64,000 nucleotides of DNA. Origin: Oscillospiraceae bacterium (GTDB lineage Bacteria; Bacillota; Clostridia; Oscillospirales; Oscillospiraceae). The number at the start of each line of letters is the position of its first letter. Positions within the stretch are counted from its first letter, which is position 1. Below the pieces are notes generated by a model. It did no database searches and was not told the DNA's origin. It saw only the letters and a list, made by a program, of their open reading frames with translations. The position numbers were made by a program, and so were the translations under genes. The stretch is taken from NCBI GenBank assembly GCA_017501355.1, contig JAFVXA010000029.1:1-64000 (forward strand), given 5' to 3'. This document shows, in pieces, positions 1-6,570 of this stretch.

Positions 1-458
1 GCTATGAGGAGGCATTGGATGACTGTAACAAGGCAGTTGAACTTGCCCCTAATGACGCTGAGTACTATGGGTCGAGATCTGTAGTTCTCCATGCAATGGA
101 ACGCTATGAGGAGGCATTGAATGACTGTAACAAGGCAGTTGAACTTGCTCCTGATGACGATAGCCTCTATATGTCGAGAGCTACAACCCTATATGAGGTA
201 AAGCGCTATGAGGAAGCGTTGGCGGATATCGACAAAGCTATCGAATTTGTCCCTGCGAATGCTGACTATTACAATTTGAAAGCTATAACTCTATACGCCG
301 TGGAGCGTTACGAAGAAGCGCTTCTTGCTGTAGATAAAGCTCTCGCAATAATTCCTCAAAATGCGGACTTCTGGAACAGCAGGGGTAAAATTTTGGAGAA
401 ACTACACCGTCAAGAAGATGCAACCCAAAGCTTCGCTAAAGCAGAAGAGTTAATGTGA
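1..458 (+). CDS. TPR-repeat protein, 5' end outside the window
   Basis: The reading frame is already open at the window edge (codons begin at base 3), so this is the C-terminal part of a longer protein; the apparent TTG start at base 15 lies inside a repeat and is not real. At least four tandem tetratricopeptide repeats of about 34 residues are visible, each with the pattern RYEEAL..(C/I)(N/D)KA(V/I)ELAP(N/D)(N/D)A. The first copies are nearly identical at DNA level (compare bases 3-50 with 103-150), which suggests recent repeat duplication. TPR arrays form superhelical protein-binding surfaces; no catalytic domain is visible here. The partner and role cannot be told without the N-terminal part. 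It may belong to the left-hand mobile element or to older flanking DNA. Confidence 0.85.
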   Translation, partial: YEEALDDCNKAVELAPNDAEYYGSRSVVLHAMERYEEALNDCNKAVELAPDDDSLYMSRATTLYEVKRYEEALADIDKAIEFVPANADYYNLKAITLYAVERYEEALLAVDKALAIIPQNADFWNSRGKILEKLHRQEDATQSFAKAEELM

Positions 459-526
459 GCTTGTTTTAAGACGGACCTCTGCCCGGATTTAATTAGAATA
501 TATGGCTTACTGGCTCGGTTAGTTTT

Positions 527-570
527 CATCGCTCATTCATCAATTGGTTTTGATTGATGAATGAGCGATG
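527..570. repeat. Perfect 18-bp inverted repeat over the fic -35 box
   Basis: The left arm 527-544 (CATCGCTCATTCATCAAT) and right arm 553-570 (ATTGATGAATGAGCGATG) are exact reverse complements around an 8-base loop. There is no T-run after it, and the right arm contains the candidate -35 box of the fic promoter (554-559). It is therefore better read as an operator than as a terminator. No regulator can be assigned from sequence alone. Confidence 0.75.
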
Positions 571-582
571 AAGTGCTATAAT
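554..582 (+). promoter_or_regulatory. Promoter for the Fic operon
   Basis: TTGATG at 554-559, a 17-base spacer, then TATAAT at 577-582 preceded by TGC (extended -10). The start codon at 602 follows a GAGGTG Shine-Dalgarno, leaving a very short leader. The -35 is inside the right arm of the palindrome 527-570, so a bound protein would block RNA polymerase. Confidence 0.7.
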
Positions 583-601
583 GAGGATGAGGTGATGTAT
601 T

Positions 602-1594
602 ATGTACAACAAGAAGCCACCCTTTACAATTACAGCTTCTATTCTCGATAAAATTGCAGAGATTGCAGAATTGGTCGGACAGGTCAATGCAGTTGCAGGA
701 TTGACGACGAACCCCATGCTACGCCGCACCAATCGCATTCGCACTATTTACTCGTCTCTCGCAATTGAGCAGAACACTTTGAGTCTGGAACAGGTGACGG
801 CTGTTCTGAACGGCAAACATGTGATTGCACCGCCCAAAGACATTGCTGAGGTGAAAAACGCATACGAGATCTATGAGATGATGGATTCGCTGAATCCGTA
901 TTCTGTAGATGATCTGCTGAGTGCCCACGGCGTGATGACCAAAGGATTGACCGCAGAATCCGGTTGCTTCCGCTCCGGTCCCGTGGGAGTAGTGGACAAG
1001 CAGGGGAATATCCTGCATTTCGGCACCCTGCCGGATTATGCGCCCGGACTCACAATGGAACTACTGGATTGGGTCAAGAACAGTGATATCCATATGTTGA
1101 TTAAGAGTTGTGTGTTCCATTATGAACTGGAAGTGATCCATCCCTTTGCTGATGGCAATGGGAGAATTGGGCGCTTGTGGCATACACTGCTGTTGACCCG
1201 GTGGAAGCCCATGTTTGCATGGCTTCCGGTGGAGTCCATTATTCATGATCGACAGGGTGAATACTATGCTGCCATCAACCGCTCCAATTACGAAGCTGAG
1301 TCTACGGCGTTTATTGAGTTTATGTTGTCTGCGATCCGCGAAGCATTGATGGAAGCTGTGCAGACTTCCGGCGCGGCTGAAAACATGACCACCGATGAAC
1401 TGCGTTGGTATAAGATTGAGCGATTCTTGAAAAAGAATGATGCCATTACCAATGCGGATGTACGGCAGCTGTTTGATGTATCATCCGCAACGGCGAACCG
1501 TATTCTTGCCAAGCTGACCGATGAAGGAAAAATTCAAAAGATTCGTATGGGTAAGTCGTGGGGGTATGATCTGTGCAAAAATGAGGAGATATAA
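602..1594 (+). CDS. Fic-domain protein (likely AMP transferase) with C-terminal winged helix
   Basis: Fic proteins transfer AMP or another nucleotide moiety from a nucleotide donor to a hydroxyl side chain of a target protein. The canonical Fic loop HPFADGNGRIGR is at residues 180-191, including the catalytic His180 and the phosphate-binding NGRxGR tail. An inhibitory-helix type motif, SSLAIEQN, lies at about 51-58, N-terminal to the Fic core, as in self-inhibited class II Fic proteins; in that class the Glu (here E56) blocks ATP binding. Residues 270-325 look like a winged helix-turn-helix (DVRQLFDVSSATANRILAKL), so the protein may bind DNA, perhaps the palindrome in its own promoter. The start has a good GAGGTG ribosome site. 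The stop codon overlaps the next start by one base (TAATG), implying translational coupling. Targets are unknown. Confidence 0.9.
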   Translation: MYNKKPPFTITASILDKIAEIAELVGQVNAVAGLTTNPMLRRTNRIRTIYSSLAIEQNTLSLEQVTAVLNGKHVIAPPKDIAEVKNAYEIYEMMDSLNPYSVDDLLSAHGVMTKGLTAESGCFRSGPVGVVDKQGNILHFGTLPDYAPGLTMELLDWVKNSDIHMLIKSCVFHYELEVIHPFADGNGRIGRLWHTLLLTRWKPMFAWLPVESIIHDRQGEYYAAINRSNYEAESTAFIEFMLSAIREALMEAVQTSGAAENMTTDELRWYKIERFLKKNDAITNADVRQLFDVSSATANRILAKLTDEGKIQKIRMGKSWGYDLCKNEEI

Positions 1595-2367
1595 TGAGCA
1601 GAATCAAATATTTTTTGAAATTTGGGAAAAAGAAAGATGTTAAGTCATTTGCAGACGGTACGTTGTATTGCTCCAATGCACAAACCTTTTGGGGAATTGA
1701 GGATAAATTAAAGATTAAGGGACAAGGAGATAAGCTCGAAGCTAGCAGTAGATTCTTTGGACAAAGGATGCTTGTATACGACTGCGATGATAAATGTTTG
1801 GTTGCAGAAGTACCTAATTGTAACGCATTGGTCAGATATGAACCGGCTGAGAGAACGCCTGTTTTTTGCCTTTTTTCCGTATATGAAGAAGATTGTGATG
1901 CAGATTTTACTGATGGGATAAATATAAAATTATCTGAACAAATCAAACAAACAATTAGAAATCATTTCCCAAATGCGGATGCGGTGGCAATTATTGATGA
2001 CCCAAACCAATTTTTGCGCGATGTAGAAGATAGTATCGGCACTGAGATTAAGCATGGAGAGGTTCAGTATTTTTATATTGATAAAGGTTTGCCTGCTGAC
2101 GATGAACAGCGAGCGATGGACATGCAGTATATGAAATATTTGGTTCAGGATGAGCCTCCTGTGGTTGAAAACGGTAAAATGGCATATCGCTTTTTGACTA
2201 AACATGTTTATCGTTCGCTGCTTTGTAAAGATGTGTTTTTTAAGGATGAACAAGAGTATAGGATTATTCTTGTGAATGAAAAAATCTCCGAAGGAACAAG
2301 CTACCCAGTAAGGTATTCCCGTAAAATTCGAGTGGTAGATTTAGAAAAATTTTTTGAGAACATGTAA
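1594..2367 (+). CDS. Unknown protein coupled to Fic
   Basis: This 257-aa protein is not assigned to a family with confidence. It starts on the ATG that shares one base with the fic stop codon, so the two are co-translated. The N-terminus (YFLKFGKKKDVKSFADGTLYCSNAQTF, given here only in outline) and the C-terminal segment KDVFFKDEQEYRIIL resemble the layout of DUF2971-like proteins, in which a short N-terminal 'K(Y/F)' strand and a late 'F..E.EYR' strand are conserved. That is a recollection, not a search result. No signal peptide, membrane segment or metal site is visible. The coupling suggests a functional partner or target of the Fic protein, for example a toxin-antitoxin or defence pair, but the sequence does not prove this. 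A strong bidirectional hairpin begins at its stop codon. Confidence 0.7.
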   Translation: MSRIKYFLKFGKKKDVKSFADGTLYCSNAQTFWGIEDKLKIKGQGDKLEASSRFFGQRMLVYDCDDKCLVAEVPNCNALVRYEPAERTPVFCLFSVYEEDCDADFTDGINIKLSEQIKQTIRNHFPNADAVAIIDDPNQFLRDVEDSIGTEIKHGEVQYFYIDKGLPADDEQRAMDMQYMKYLVQDEPPVVENGKMAYRFLTKHVYRSLLCKDVFFKDEQEYRIILVNEKISEGTSYPVRYSRKIRVVDLEKFFENM

Positions 2368-2406
2368 AAATCCGCAGGCTGAACTCTTATCAGCCTGCGG
2401 ATTTTT
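2366..2406. terminator. Bidirectional rho-independent terminator
   Basis: A 16-bp perfect stem (2366-2381 with 2391-2406, core CCGCAGGCTG) is flanked by A5 on the left and T5 on the right. It separates the converging Fic operon and the relaxase gene and can end both transcripts. Confidence 0.9.
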
Positions 2407-2439
2407 GTTGGATGGTGGAAGGCTCGTAGTTTTGTCGTC

Positions 2440-3570
2440 TTATCGAGCCTCGTCCCTTGTGTGTGCTTTCACCCTGCTTTTGGAGAAATACGCCCACAGA
2501 TTGTTGCGAGAGATCACATCCTCATAGGTGCGGAGTCTATTGCGGAGTCGTTTATTTTCCTGCTCCAATTCCTTGGTGTGGAGCTTGGTGTAGACTGACT
2601 TATATTCGGCAAGCTCTTTTGTTGCTGCCGTAAGTTTTTCTTTCAACTCGGCAATGGTGTCTTTCAACTCGGCTATGGTTTTCCTCGCTTCATTCAGAAG
2701 CTTTTTCAGTTTGCCCTCTTGCTTCTTCTGTACTACATATTTCTGTGCAGCTGTGACAAGTGTCTGATAATCCTCTCGCGCTATCGCAACCTTAGACGTT
2801 AGCGGCAAAGGCTTGGCTTCGATTTGCTCTACAGCTTGAATGGAAAGCTGTTGTTTTTGGACTTGCGCAATGTTTTCCTCCAACTGGGCAAGCTCCTGCG
2901 TGCGCTGCTCTCGCTTATACTCCAACACACTTAGGTGTTCGCGGTGCTCGCCTTTCTGATCCCACTCAATGCCGTGTTCCAACATGATTTCTGCGAGTGC
3001 TTCTTTTTCTCTTTGTACCCATGCGGCTCGCTCCGTCATAGATCGCCCTTCGCCTGTGATGCCCTGATCGGCAAGAGCCTGTTTGAGAGAGACACGGGTG
3101 GATAATCCGCGCTTGCTTCCTGTAGTAAAGGGGATGAAATCAATGTGCAGATGGGGTGTTGCTTCGTCCATGTGAAGGTGTGCAGAGAACACATGGAGGT
3201 GTGGATTTCTCACTTGAAAAGACTGCATGAACTCATCTAAAATGGTTTTCGCCAGTTTTTCATTCTCGCTGCCGCTTGCCATATCCTCTTTGTTTCCAAT
3301 TTGGAAGATGACTTCGTAAAAGGTTTTTTCTTGCTTGCCGCGTTGAATGTATTCGTAGTAAGTTTCGATACGGCGATCTTTGCGCTTTTGCTTTTCGTTG
3401 TACTCTGCAAGGGCTTCATCGAAGAGGTGATGATACGCTTCCTCGATAGGTGTGTAGCAGTATTCGATATTCAGTGGCGTTCGTTTAGGGTCAACATTCT
3501 CGGCAATATAAGTGCGGCGATTGTGTTCGACGACACCCTTGCCAGACATGGCGCTGATGGTTCGTTTCAT
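2440..3570 (-). CDS. MobV-family relaxase (Pre/Mob plasmid recombination enzyme)
   Basis: Relaxases nick one DNA strand at an origin of transfer and lead it into a recipient through a helper conjugation apparatus. Residues 131-142 carry HLHMDEATPHLH, the HxDxxxPHxH metal-binding signature of the MobV (Mob_Pre) family. The N-terminus MKRTISAMSGKG also fits. Residues after about 215 form a long Glu/Lys/Gln-rich coiled coil, as usual in MobV proteins. I place the start at 3570, where ATG follows AAAGGAG by six bases; the frame is open further upstream but has no ribosome site there. At 376 aa it is of normal MobV size. No conjugation genes are present, so the element would be mobilizable rather than self-transmissible. 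It probably belongs to the transcript starting at the consensus promoter 4217-4245. Confidence 0.9.
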   Translation of the reverse strand: MKRTISAMSGKGVVEHNRRTYIAENVDPKRTPLNIEYCYTPIEEAYHHLFDEALAEYNEKQKRKDRRIETYYEYIQRGKQEKTFYEVIFQIGNKEDMASGSENEKLAKTILDEFMQSFQVRNPHLHVFSAHLHMDEATPHLHIDFIPFTTGSKRGLSTRVSLKQALADQGITGEGRSMTERAAWVQREKEALAEIMLEHGIEWDQKGEHREHLSVLEYKREQRTQELAQLEENIAQVQKQQLSIQAVEQIEAKPLPLTSKVAIAREDYQTLVTAAQKYVVQKKQEGKLKKLLNEARKTIAELKDTIAELKEKLTAATKELAEYKSVYTKLHTKELEQENKRLRNRLRTYEDVISRNNLWAYFSKSRVKAHTRDEAR

Positions 3571-3604
3571 CGGTGCTCCTTTCCCCGCCGCAGCGGTGGG
3601 TTTT

Positions 3605-3662
3605 GTTACTTTTGCCAAAAGTAACGCAAAAGCACTTTTGACAGCAAAGCCATCAAAAGTGC
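3605..3662. repeat. Two hairpins just upstream of the relaxase: candidate oriT
   Basis: Bases 3605-3625 form a perfect palindrome (10-bp arms GTTACTTTTG/CAAAAGTAAC around one base). Bases 3632-3641 and 3653-3662 form a second stem (GCACTTTTGA/TCAAAAGTGC). Both lie 35-92 bases upstream of the relaxase start. In MobV plasmids the origin of transfer is an inverted-repeat region directly in front of mob, so this is the best oriT candidate in the window. The stems also share the word CAAAAGT. A small open frame overlaps the region. Confidence 0.45.
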
Positions 3663-3803
3663 ATTGCGCTCTACGAGGTGGAGTGCGGCTTCTTCGGAAG
3701 CCTCAGCCGCATTTTTCGGTTTGTAAGTAATATCCACACCCTCAAAATCCGGCGTGACCGCCAGCCTTGTCGCAGCTGCATCTGCACCAATGCTGCCGCC
3801 CAC
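3606..3803 (-). CDS. Small unknown protein upstream of the relaxase
   Basis: A 65-aa frame with a GTG start; the frame is open further upstream but without a clear ribosome site, so the start is uncertain. The sequence GGSIGADAAATRLAVTPDF, then YKPKN and a basic/hydrophobic C-terminus ending LLRYFWQK, reads like a real protein rather than chance coding. It lies in the relaxase transcript, 35 bases before the relaxase start. I do not recognise it. The two inverted repeats at 3605-3662 sit within its last 20 codons, so the DNA may have a double role or the frame may be fortuitous. Confidence 0.4.
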   Translation of the reverse strand: MGGSIGADAAATRLAVTPDFEGVDITYKPKNAAEASEEAALHLVERNALLMALLSKVLLRYFWQK

Positions 3804-3896
3804 AGGCAGAGAAGATTTATGAAATCCCCTCTGCCGTCCATCTCCAAATCTTTGGATTTGTAGATGGGGACGGTGGTTGCCGTTGAGATGTTTTGG

Positions 3897-3936
3897 AAGA
3901 GTTCTCGTCTGTCGGGATGAGAACTCTTTTCTTTTT
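3897..3936 (+). terminator. Hairpin with T-run, rightward
   Basis: The stem AAGAGTTCTC (3897-3906)/GAGAACTCTT (3919-3928) is followed by a T-rich run to 3936. It has terminator form for rightward transcripts and overlaps the stop codon of the leftward gene at 3935. It may shield that gene from antisense reading. Confidence 0.5.
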
Positions 3937-4168
3937 ATACGCTATCTGTCTGAAAGTATCCGATCTCTTCCCACACCTTTTTGTCCGGGCAGTAATAGTT
4001 GTACTCATTGGAGTTGTCCAGCTTGATGGCATATCCGAATTTCAGGATGCCCTTCTGCAATCCGACGCGTACATATTGAGCGTCCTTGTGCATCGCTGCG
4101 GCGATCTCGGTAATGGGTACGTTTCGTCCAGTAAAGGGGGGAAACTCGACGAACAATTTCTTTTCTAT
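3935..4168 (-). CDS. Small DNA-binding-like protein with apparent ATA start
   Basis: The 77-aa product (I/M-EKKLFVEFPPFTGRNVPITEIAAAM) resembles the small helix-turn-helix-type proteins often found next to repressor and mobilization genes of clostridial elements; the segment VPITEIAAAMHKDAQYVRVGLQ would be the recognition region and a CPDKKVWEE motif follows. A textbook SD, AAGGAGGTGA (4172-4181), sits at ideal spacing from an ATA codon (4166-4168) and not from any ATG, GTG or TTG. The only normal start in frame is a TTG at 4189 that lies before the SD. Either AUA is used or an original ATG has mutated. It is the first gene of the leftward transcript from the consensus promoter at 4217-4245. 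Confidence 0.6.
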   Translation of the reverse strand: MEKKLFVEFPPFTGRNVPITEIAAAMHKDAQYVRVGLQKGILKFGYAIKLDNSNEYNYYCPDKKVWEEIGYFQTDSV

Positions 4169-4190
4169 AGTGTCACCTCCTTGTGTCAAT

Positions 4191-4293
4191 ATTGCGAATT
4201 ATTAGTTCGCAATCTAATTATAAGTACATGGCTACAAACTGTCAATACGCAATACGAAAAAATAATTCGCATTGCGCTCTTGCAATTCGCAAG
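4191..4293. promoter_or_regulatory. Operator cluster between divergent genes
   Basis: Several copies of the word TTGCGAA/TTCGCAA occur here. 4191-4198/4206-4213 form an inverted repeat (ATTGCGAA/TTCGCAAT) between the leftward -10 and its gene. 4279-4293 is the palindrome CTTGCAATTCGCAAG over the rightward -35. Further half-sites lie at 4249-4276. Such an array between divergent promoters is typical of an autoregulating XRE repressor, here presumably the protein encoded at 4328. Confidence 0.65.
4217..4245 (-). promoter_or_regulatory. Consensus leftward promoter of the mobilization transcript
   Basis: Read on the minus strand: TTGACA (4245-4240), 17-base spacer, TATAAT (4222-4217), an exact sigma-A consensus. 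It drives the small gene at 4168 and probably the relaxase beyond. The inverted repeat 4191-4213 lies immediately downstream, where a repressor would block it. Confidence 0.8.
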
Positions 4294-4308
4294 ACGAGCT
4301 GTTACACT
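4280..4308 (+). promoter_or_regulatory. Rightward promoter for the XRE repressor
   Basis: TTGCAA (4280-4285), 17 bases, TACACT (4303-4308). The -35 lies in the palindrome 4279-4293, consistent with autorepression. The gene starts 20 bases downstream after a GAGGTGATG ribosome site. Confidence 0.5.
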
Positions 4309-4327
4309 TTACTTGAGGTGATGATAT

Positions 4328-4954
4328 ATGCGAAGCAACCCGGCTGAAATTGGCGAAAGAATCAAGGCGGCGCGTAAAGCGGCACACTTGAGTCAGACAG
4401 AGCTTGCCAATCAGCTTGACAAAACCCTGCGTACCGTTCAAAAGTATGAGAGCGGCGAAATTGAACCATCCATAGCGATGATCAATACGATCTCACGAGT
4501 CCTTAATGTATCTCCTGCGGAACTGATTGGCTATAAGATGCCCGAAGTCCGATTGGAGAGCCTTTCTGATGTGATTGCAGTTCTGTATCAACTGAATCGA
4601 AAGGCTGGCTTGCGGTTTGAGGTTGATGTGAGAAGACCGCCCCATTACGACGAATGGACGTGCGCGTTGAAATTCAACGGTCACGATCATACGGCAAATT
4701 TGAACGCTGATCTGTGCTTGATTTTGGAGAAGTTCCGAGATGAAAGAAATCGGCTGGAAACCTATTGGACGGATCAGACGGCATTCGATCATTGGATCGA
4801 AGATGAGCTTGCCTACTACGCCGGAGCAAAGCTGGCTGACAGGGAAGTGGAGGAGCTGACAACAATGGAACGCATTCAGCGCCGCAACGAACTTGATCGC
4901 CAAATGTTGGCAGAAATGAAAAAAGCCGCCGAAGAAAACGGCAGCAAGAACTAA
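4328..4954 (+). CDS. XRE-family transcriptional repressor
   Basis: Residues 6-70 form a Cro/C1-type helix-turn-helix: IGERIKAARKAAHLSQTELANQL, then the recognition region RTVQKYESGEIEPSIAMINTISRVLNVSPAELIGY. The remaining 140 residues have no recognised domain and end in a charged helix (REVEELTTMERIQRRNELDRQMLAEM). It sits between the leftward mobilization genes and the integrase, and the divergent region in front of it holds a cluster of inverted repeats, so it most likely controls excision or mobilization of the left-hand element. The integrase starts 42 bases after its stop, without an obvious promoter between, so the two are probably one operon. Confidence 0.85.
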   Translation: MRSNPAEIGERIKAARKAAHLSQTELANQLDKTLRTVQKYESGEIEPSIAMINTISRVLNVSPAELIGYKMPEVRLESLSDVIAVLYQLNRKAGLRFEVDVRRPPHYDEWTCALKFNGHDHTANLNADLCLILEKFRDERNRLETYWTDQTAFDHWIEDELAYYAGAKLADREVEELTTMERIQRRNELDRQMLAEMKKAAEENGSKN

Positions 4955-4995
4955 CGGTGACATGACACACTGGGAGAAAGGATGTTTGATATTAT

Positions 4996-6048
4996 TTGAA
5001 ATTGCCCAACGGATATGGAACTGTAAAGAAAATGTCCGGAAAACGAAGGAGACCCTATGTAGTGAAGAAAACTGTCGGATGGCGCTATGATGAAGTCAAG
5101 GACAAGATGATCCAAGAACAGATGACGATTGGCTATGCCGCTACCAGAGCAGAGGGCTTGCAGATGCTCGCTGAGTATAATAACAATCCCTTTGATCTGA
5201 AGGCAGCCAAGGTCACGTTCCAAGAGGTTTACGAGCGCTGGTCTAAGGAGAAGTACCCGACGATATCCCAATCCAATGTGAAAGGGTATGAAGCGTCCTA
5301 CAAGGTGTGTGGAGCACTCTACGATAAGGTGTTCAAGGAGTTGCGGCTGGCAGATCTCCAGTTTGTGGTGGACACCAGCGGTAAAAACTATCCCACACTA
5401 CGGAAGCTGAAGAACCTGCTTAGTCAGATGTACGATTATGCGATGAAGCATGACATCTGCAACAAGGATTATTCTGAGTTCGTGGATATCGTCAAGTACA
5501 AAGATAAAAATCCAGACAAGCGCGACCGGAATAAGTTTGCCAAGGAGGAGATCAATCGCCTTTGGGAGCTTGCAGAGAATCCATACTATCAGATTGTGTT
5601 GATGCTGATTTACAATGGATGCCGTATCTCTGAATTCCTCGATCTCAAAAAGGAAGATGTTCACCTCGATGAACAGTACTTTGATGTGATCGCGAGCAAG
5701 ACAGAGAATGGTCTGCGAAAAGTCCCCATAGCAGACAAAGTGCTCCCGTTCTACAAGGCGTGGTTTGAAGGTTCACAATGTGAATACCTTTTACATACCC
5801 CGGAACAGAAGCACTTTGATTACAGAAACTATTACGACAGTTATTTTACCCCGCTCATGGAGCAGCTTGGATTTGAGCACACGCCCCATGACACAAGACA
5901 CAGTTGTATCTCTATGCTGACAGAAGCGCATGTAGATCAGACCATGATCAAGAAGATCGTCGGACACGCCGGAGCAATGACGCTGACTGAGCGTGTTTAT
6001 ACCCACTTGGATATTGAAACACTGGTGGAGGCGATCAACAAGATATAA
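4996..6048 (+). CDS. Tyrosine recombinase (integrase), TTG start
   Basis: Site-specific integrase of the lambda family, 350 aa. The arm-binding and core-binding region is residues 1-175. The catalytic set is visible as R210 (NGCRISEF), K235, H298-x-x-R301 (PHDTRH), H324 (VGHAG) and the nucleophile Y335 (RVYTHL). The start is TTG at 4996, since the ATG just before it runs directly into a stop; an AAAGGA ribosome site lies about 13 bases upstream. The gene ends 230 bp from the 17-bp repeat at 6278, the usual place for an integrase relative to its attachment site. It is therefore the likely enzyme of the left element, and possibly the one that recognises the rpsI site. Confidence 0.9.
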   Translation: MKLPNGYGTVKKMSGKRRRPYVVKKTVGWRYDEVKDKMIQEQMTIGYAATRAEGLQMLAEYNNNPFDLKAAKVTFQEVYERWSKEKYPTISQSNVKGYEASYKVCGALYDKVFKELRLADLQFVVDTSGKNYPTLRKLKNLLSQMYDYAMKHDICNKDYSEFVDIVKYKDKNPDKRDRNKFAKEEINRLWELAENPYYQIVLMLIYNGCRISEFLDLKKEDVHLDEQYFDVIASKTENGLRKVPIADKVLPFYKAWFEGSQCEYLLHTPEQKHFDYRNYYDSYFTPLMEQLGFEHTPHDTRHSCISMLTEAHVDQTMIKKIVGHAGAMTLTERVYTHLDIETLVEAINKI

Positions 6049-6080
6049 GAGAACACAATGATGAAGACGCTGAAAACAAA

Positions 6081-6117
6081 AGCAGGAGATGTACTCCTTG
6101 CGGATACATCTCCTGCT
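6081..6117. terminator. Hairpin terminator after the integrase
   Basis: A 13-bp perfect stem, AGCAGGAGATGTA (6081-6093)/TACATCTCCTGCT (6105-6117). On the minus strand it is followed by TTTTGTTTT, so it is strongest for leftward transcripts; rightwards it still closes the integrase message. The rpsI end carries a comparable leftward terminator next to its repeat. Confidence 0.7.
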
Positions 6118-6277
6118 TGATTGGCTTATGATGCAGTTGCGAACTTTGTGCCTTACTTGCAGCCTACTTGTACCTTACGAGTTCAAGCACAGCACAAGTT
6201 TGGAACACGCACAGCTCCAAAACCATTGATAAATCGTGCAAAACAGTGTCCTGAGACGTACTGTAAAGCAACAAAAT

Positions 6278-6294
6278 TTATCTCTTGGAGAACT
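6278..6294 (+). repeat. Attachment-site core repeat (distal copy)
   Basis: TTATCTCTTGGAGAACT, identical and in the same orientation as 25818-25834, where it is the 3' end of rpsI (codons for QFSKR plus stop, read on the minus strand). Identity stops on both sides. A 17-bp exact direct repeat ending in a ribosomal gene and flanking a foreign block is the signature of site-specific integration. Confidence 0.85.
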
Positions 6295-6407
6295 ATGCCA
6301 AGCGTGTTGCCCTATTTTAGAGTGTCTGAAATTGTTGAAAATCGTATTTTCAGCGTCTCAATTCGTGTTACTTTGTTGACAGATGTAAAATTGATTGAAA
6401 CAGCGTA

Positions 6408-6422
6408 TGCGTCAATTTTGCG
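6408..6422 (+). repeat. Candidate integrase arm-type site (left end)
   Basis: TGCGTCAATTTTGCG differs at one base from TGCGTCAAATTTGCG at 25742-25756, near the other island end. It lies 114 bp inside the core repeat. Matching motifs just inside both ends suggest arm sites for the integrase; no binding data exist here. Confidence 0.45.
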
Positions 6423-6570
6423 GCACGGATAATCTATGTTTTCTTCAAACAAATAAAAAGAGCAATCACCTTTGGTAAGACTGTTGTAGCAAAATTGGCG
6501 GCTCTTGTCAATGAAGCGAGACTGTTTATAAAGTAAGCGTTATTAGGCTTGGCGTTTATAGTACCTAAAT

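Larger units (their letters stand above)
1..6294. mobile_element. Left-hand mobilizable element (left end outside window)
   Basis: Relaxase, candidate oriT, XRE repressor with operators and an integrase whose gene ends near the 17-bp attachment repeat at 6278-6294 make an integrative mobilizable element. No type IV secretion genes are seen, so it would need a helper. The left boundary is not in the window, and whether the TPR gene belongs to it is unknown. It appears to abut the rpsI-linked island, sharing the repeat at 6278-6294. Confidence 0.6.
6049..6570. other. Intergenic attachment region between two elements
   Basis: No convincing gene in 520 bases. It holds the terminator 6081-6117, the 17-bp attachment repeat 6278-6294, a small palindrome GAAAATcgtATTTTC near 6338 and the arm-like motif at 6408-6422. 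The frame open from 6121 to 6432 has no ribosome site and no protein-like sequence. Confidence 0.6.

Noticed and set aside
1-458. TPR fragment as a gene starting at the TTG near base 15
   Set aside because: The repeat is open through the window edge and the TTG encodes Leu within the repeat consensus, so the true start is upstream.
3817-4032. Minus-strand frame overlapping the small DNA-binding-like gene
   Set aside because: Ser/Thr/Lys-rich sequence in a shifted frame of the better-supported gene at 3935-4168.
6121-6432. Open frame of about 100 codons between the two elements
   Set aside because: No start with a ribosome site, low-complexity sequence, and it spans the attachment repeat.
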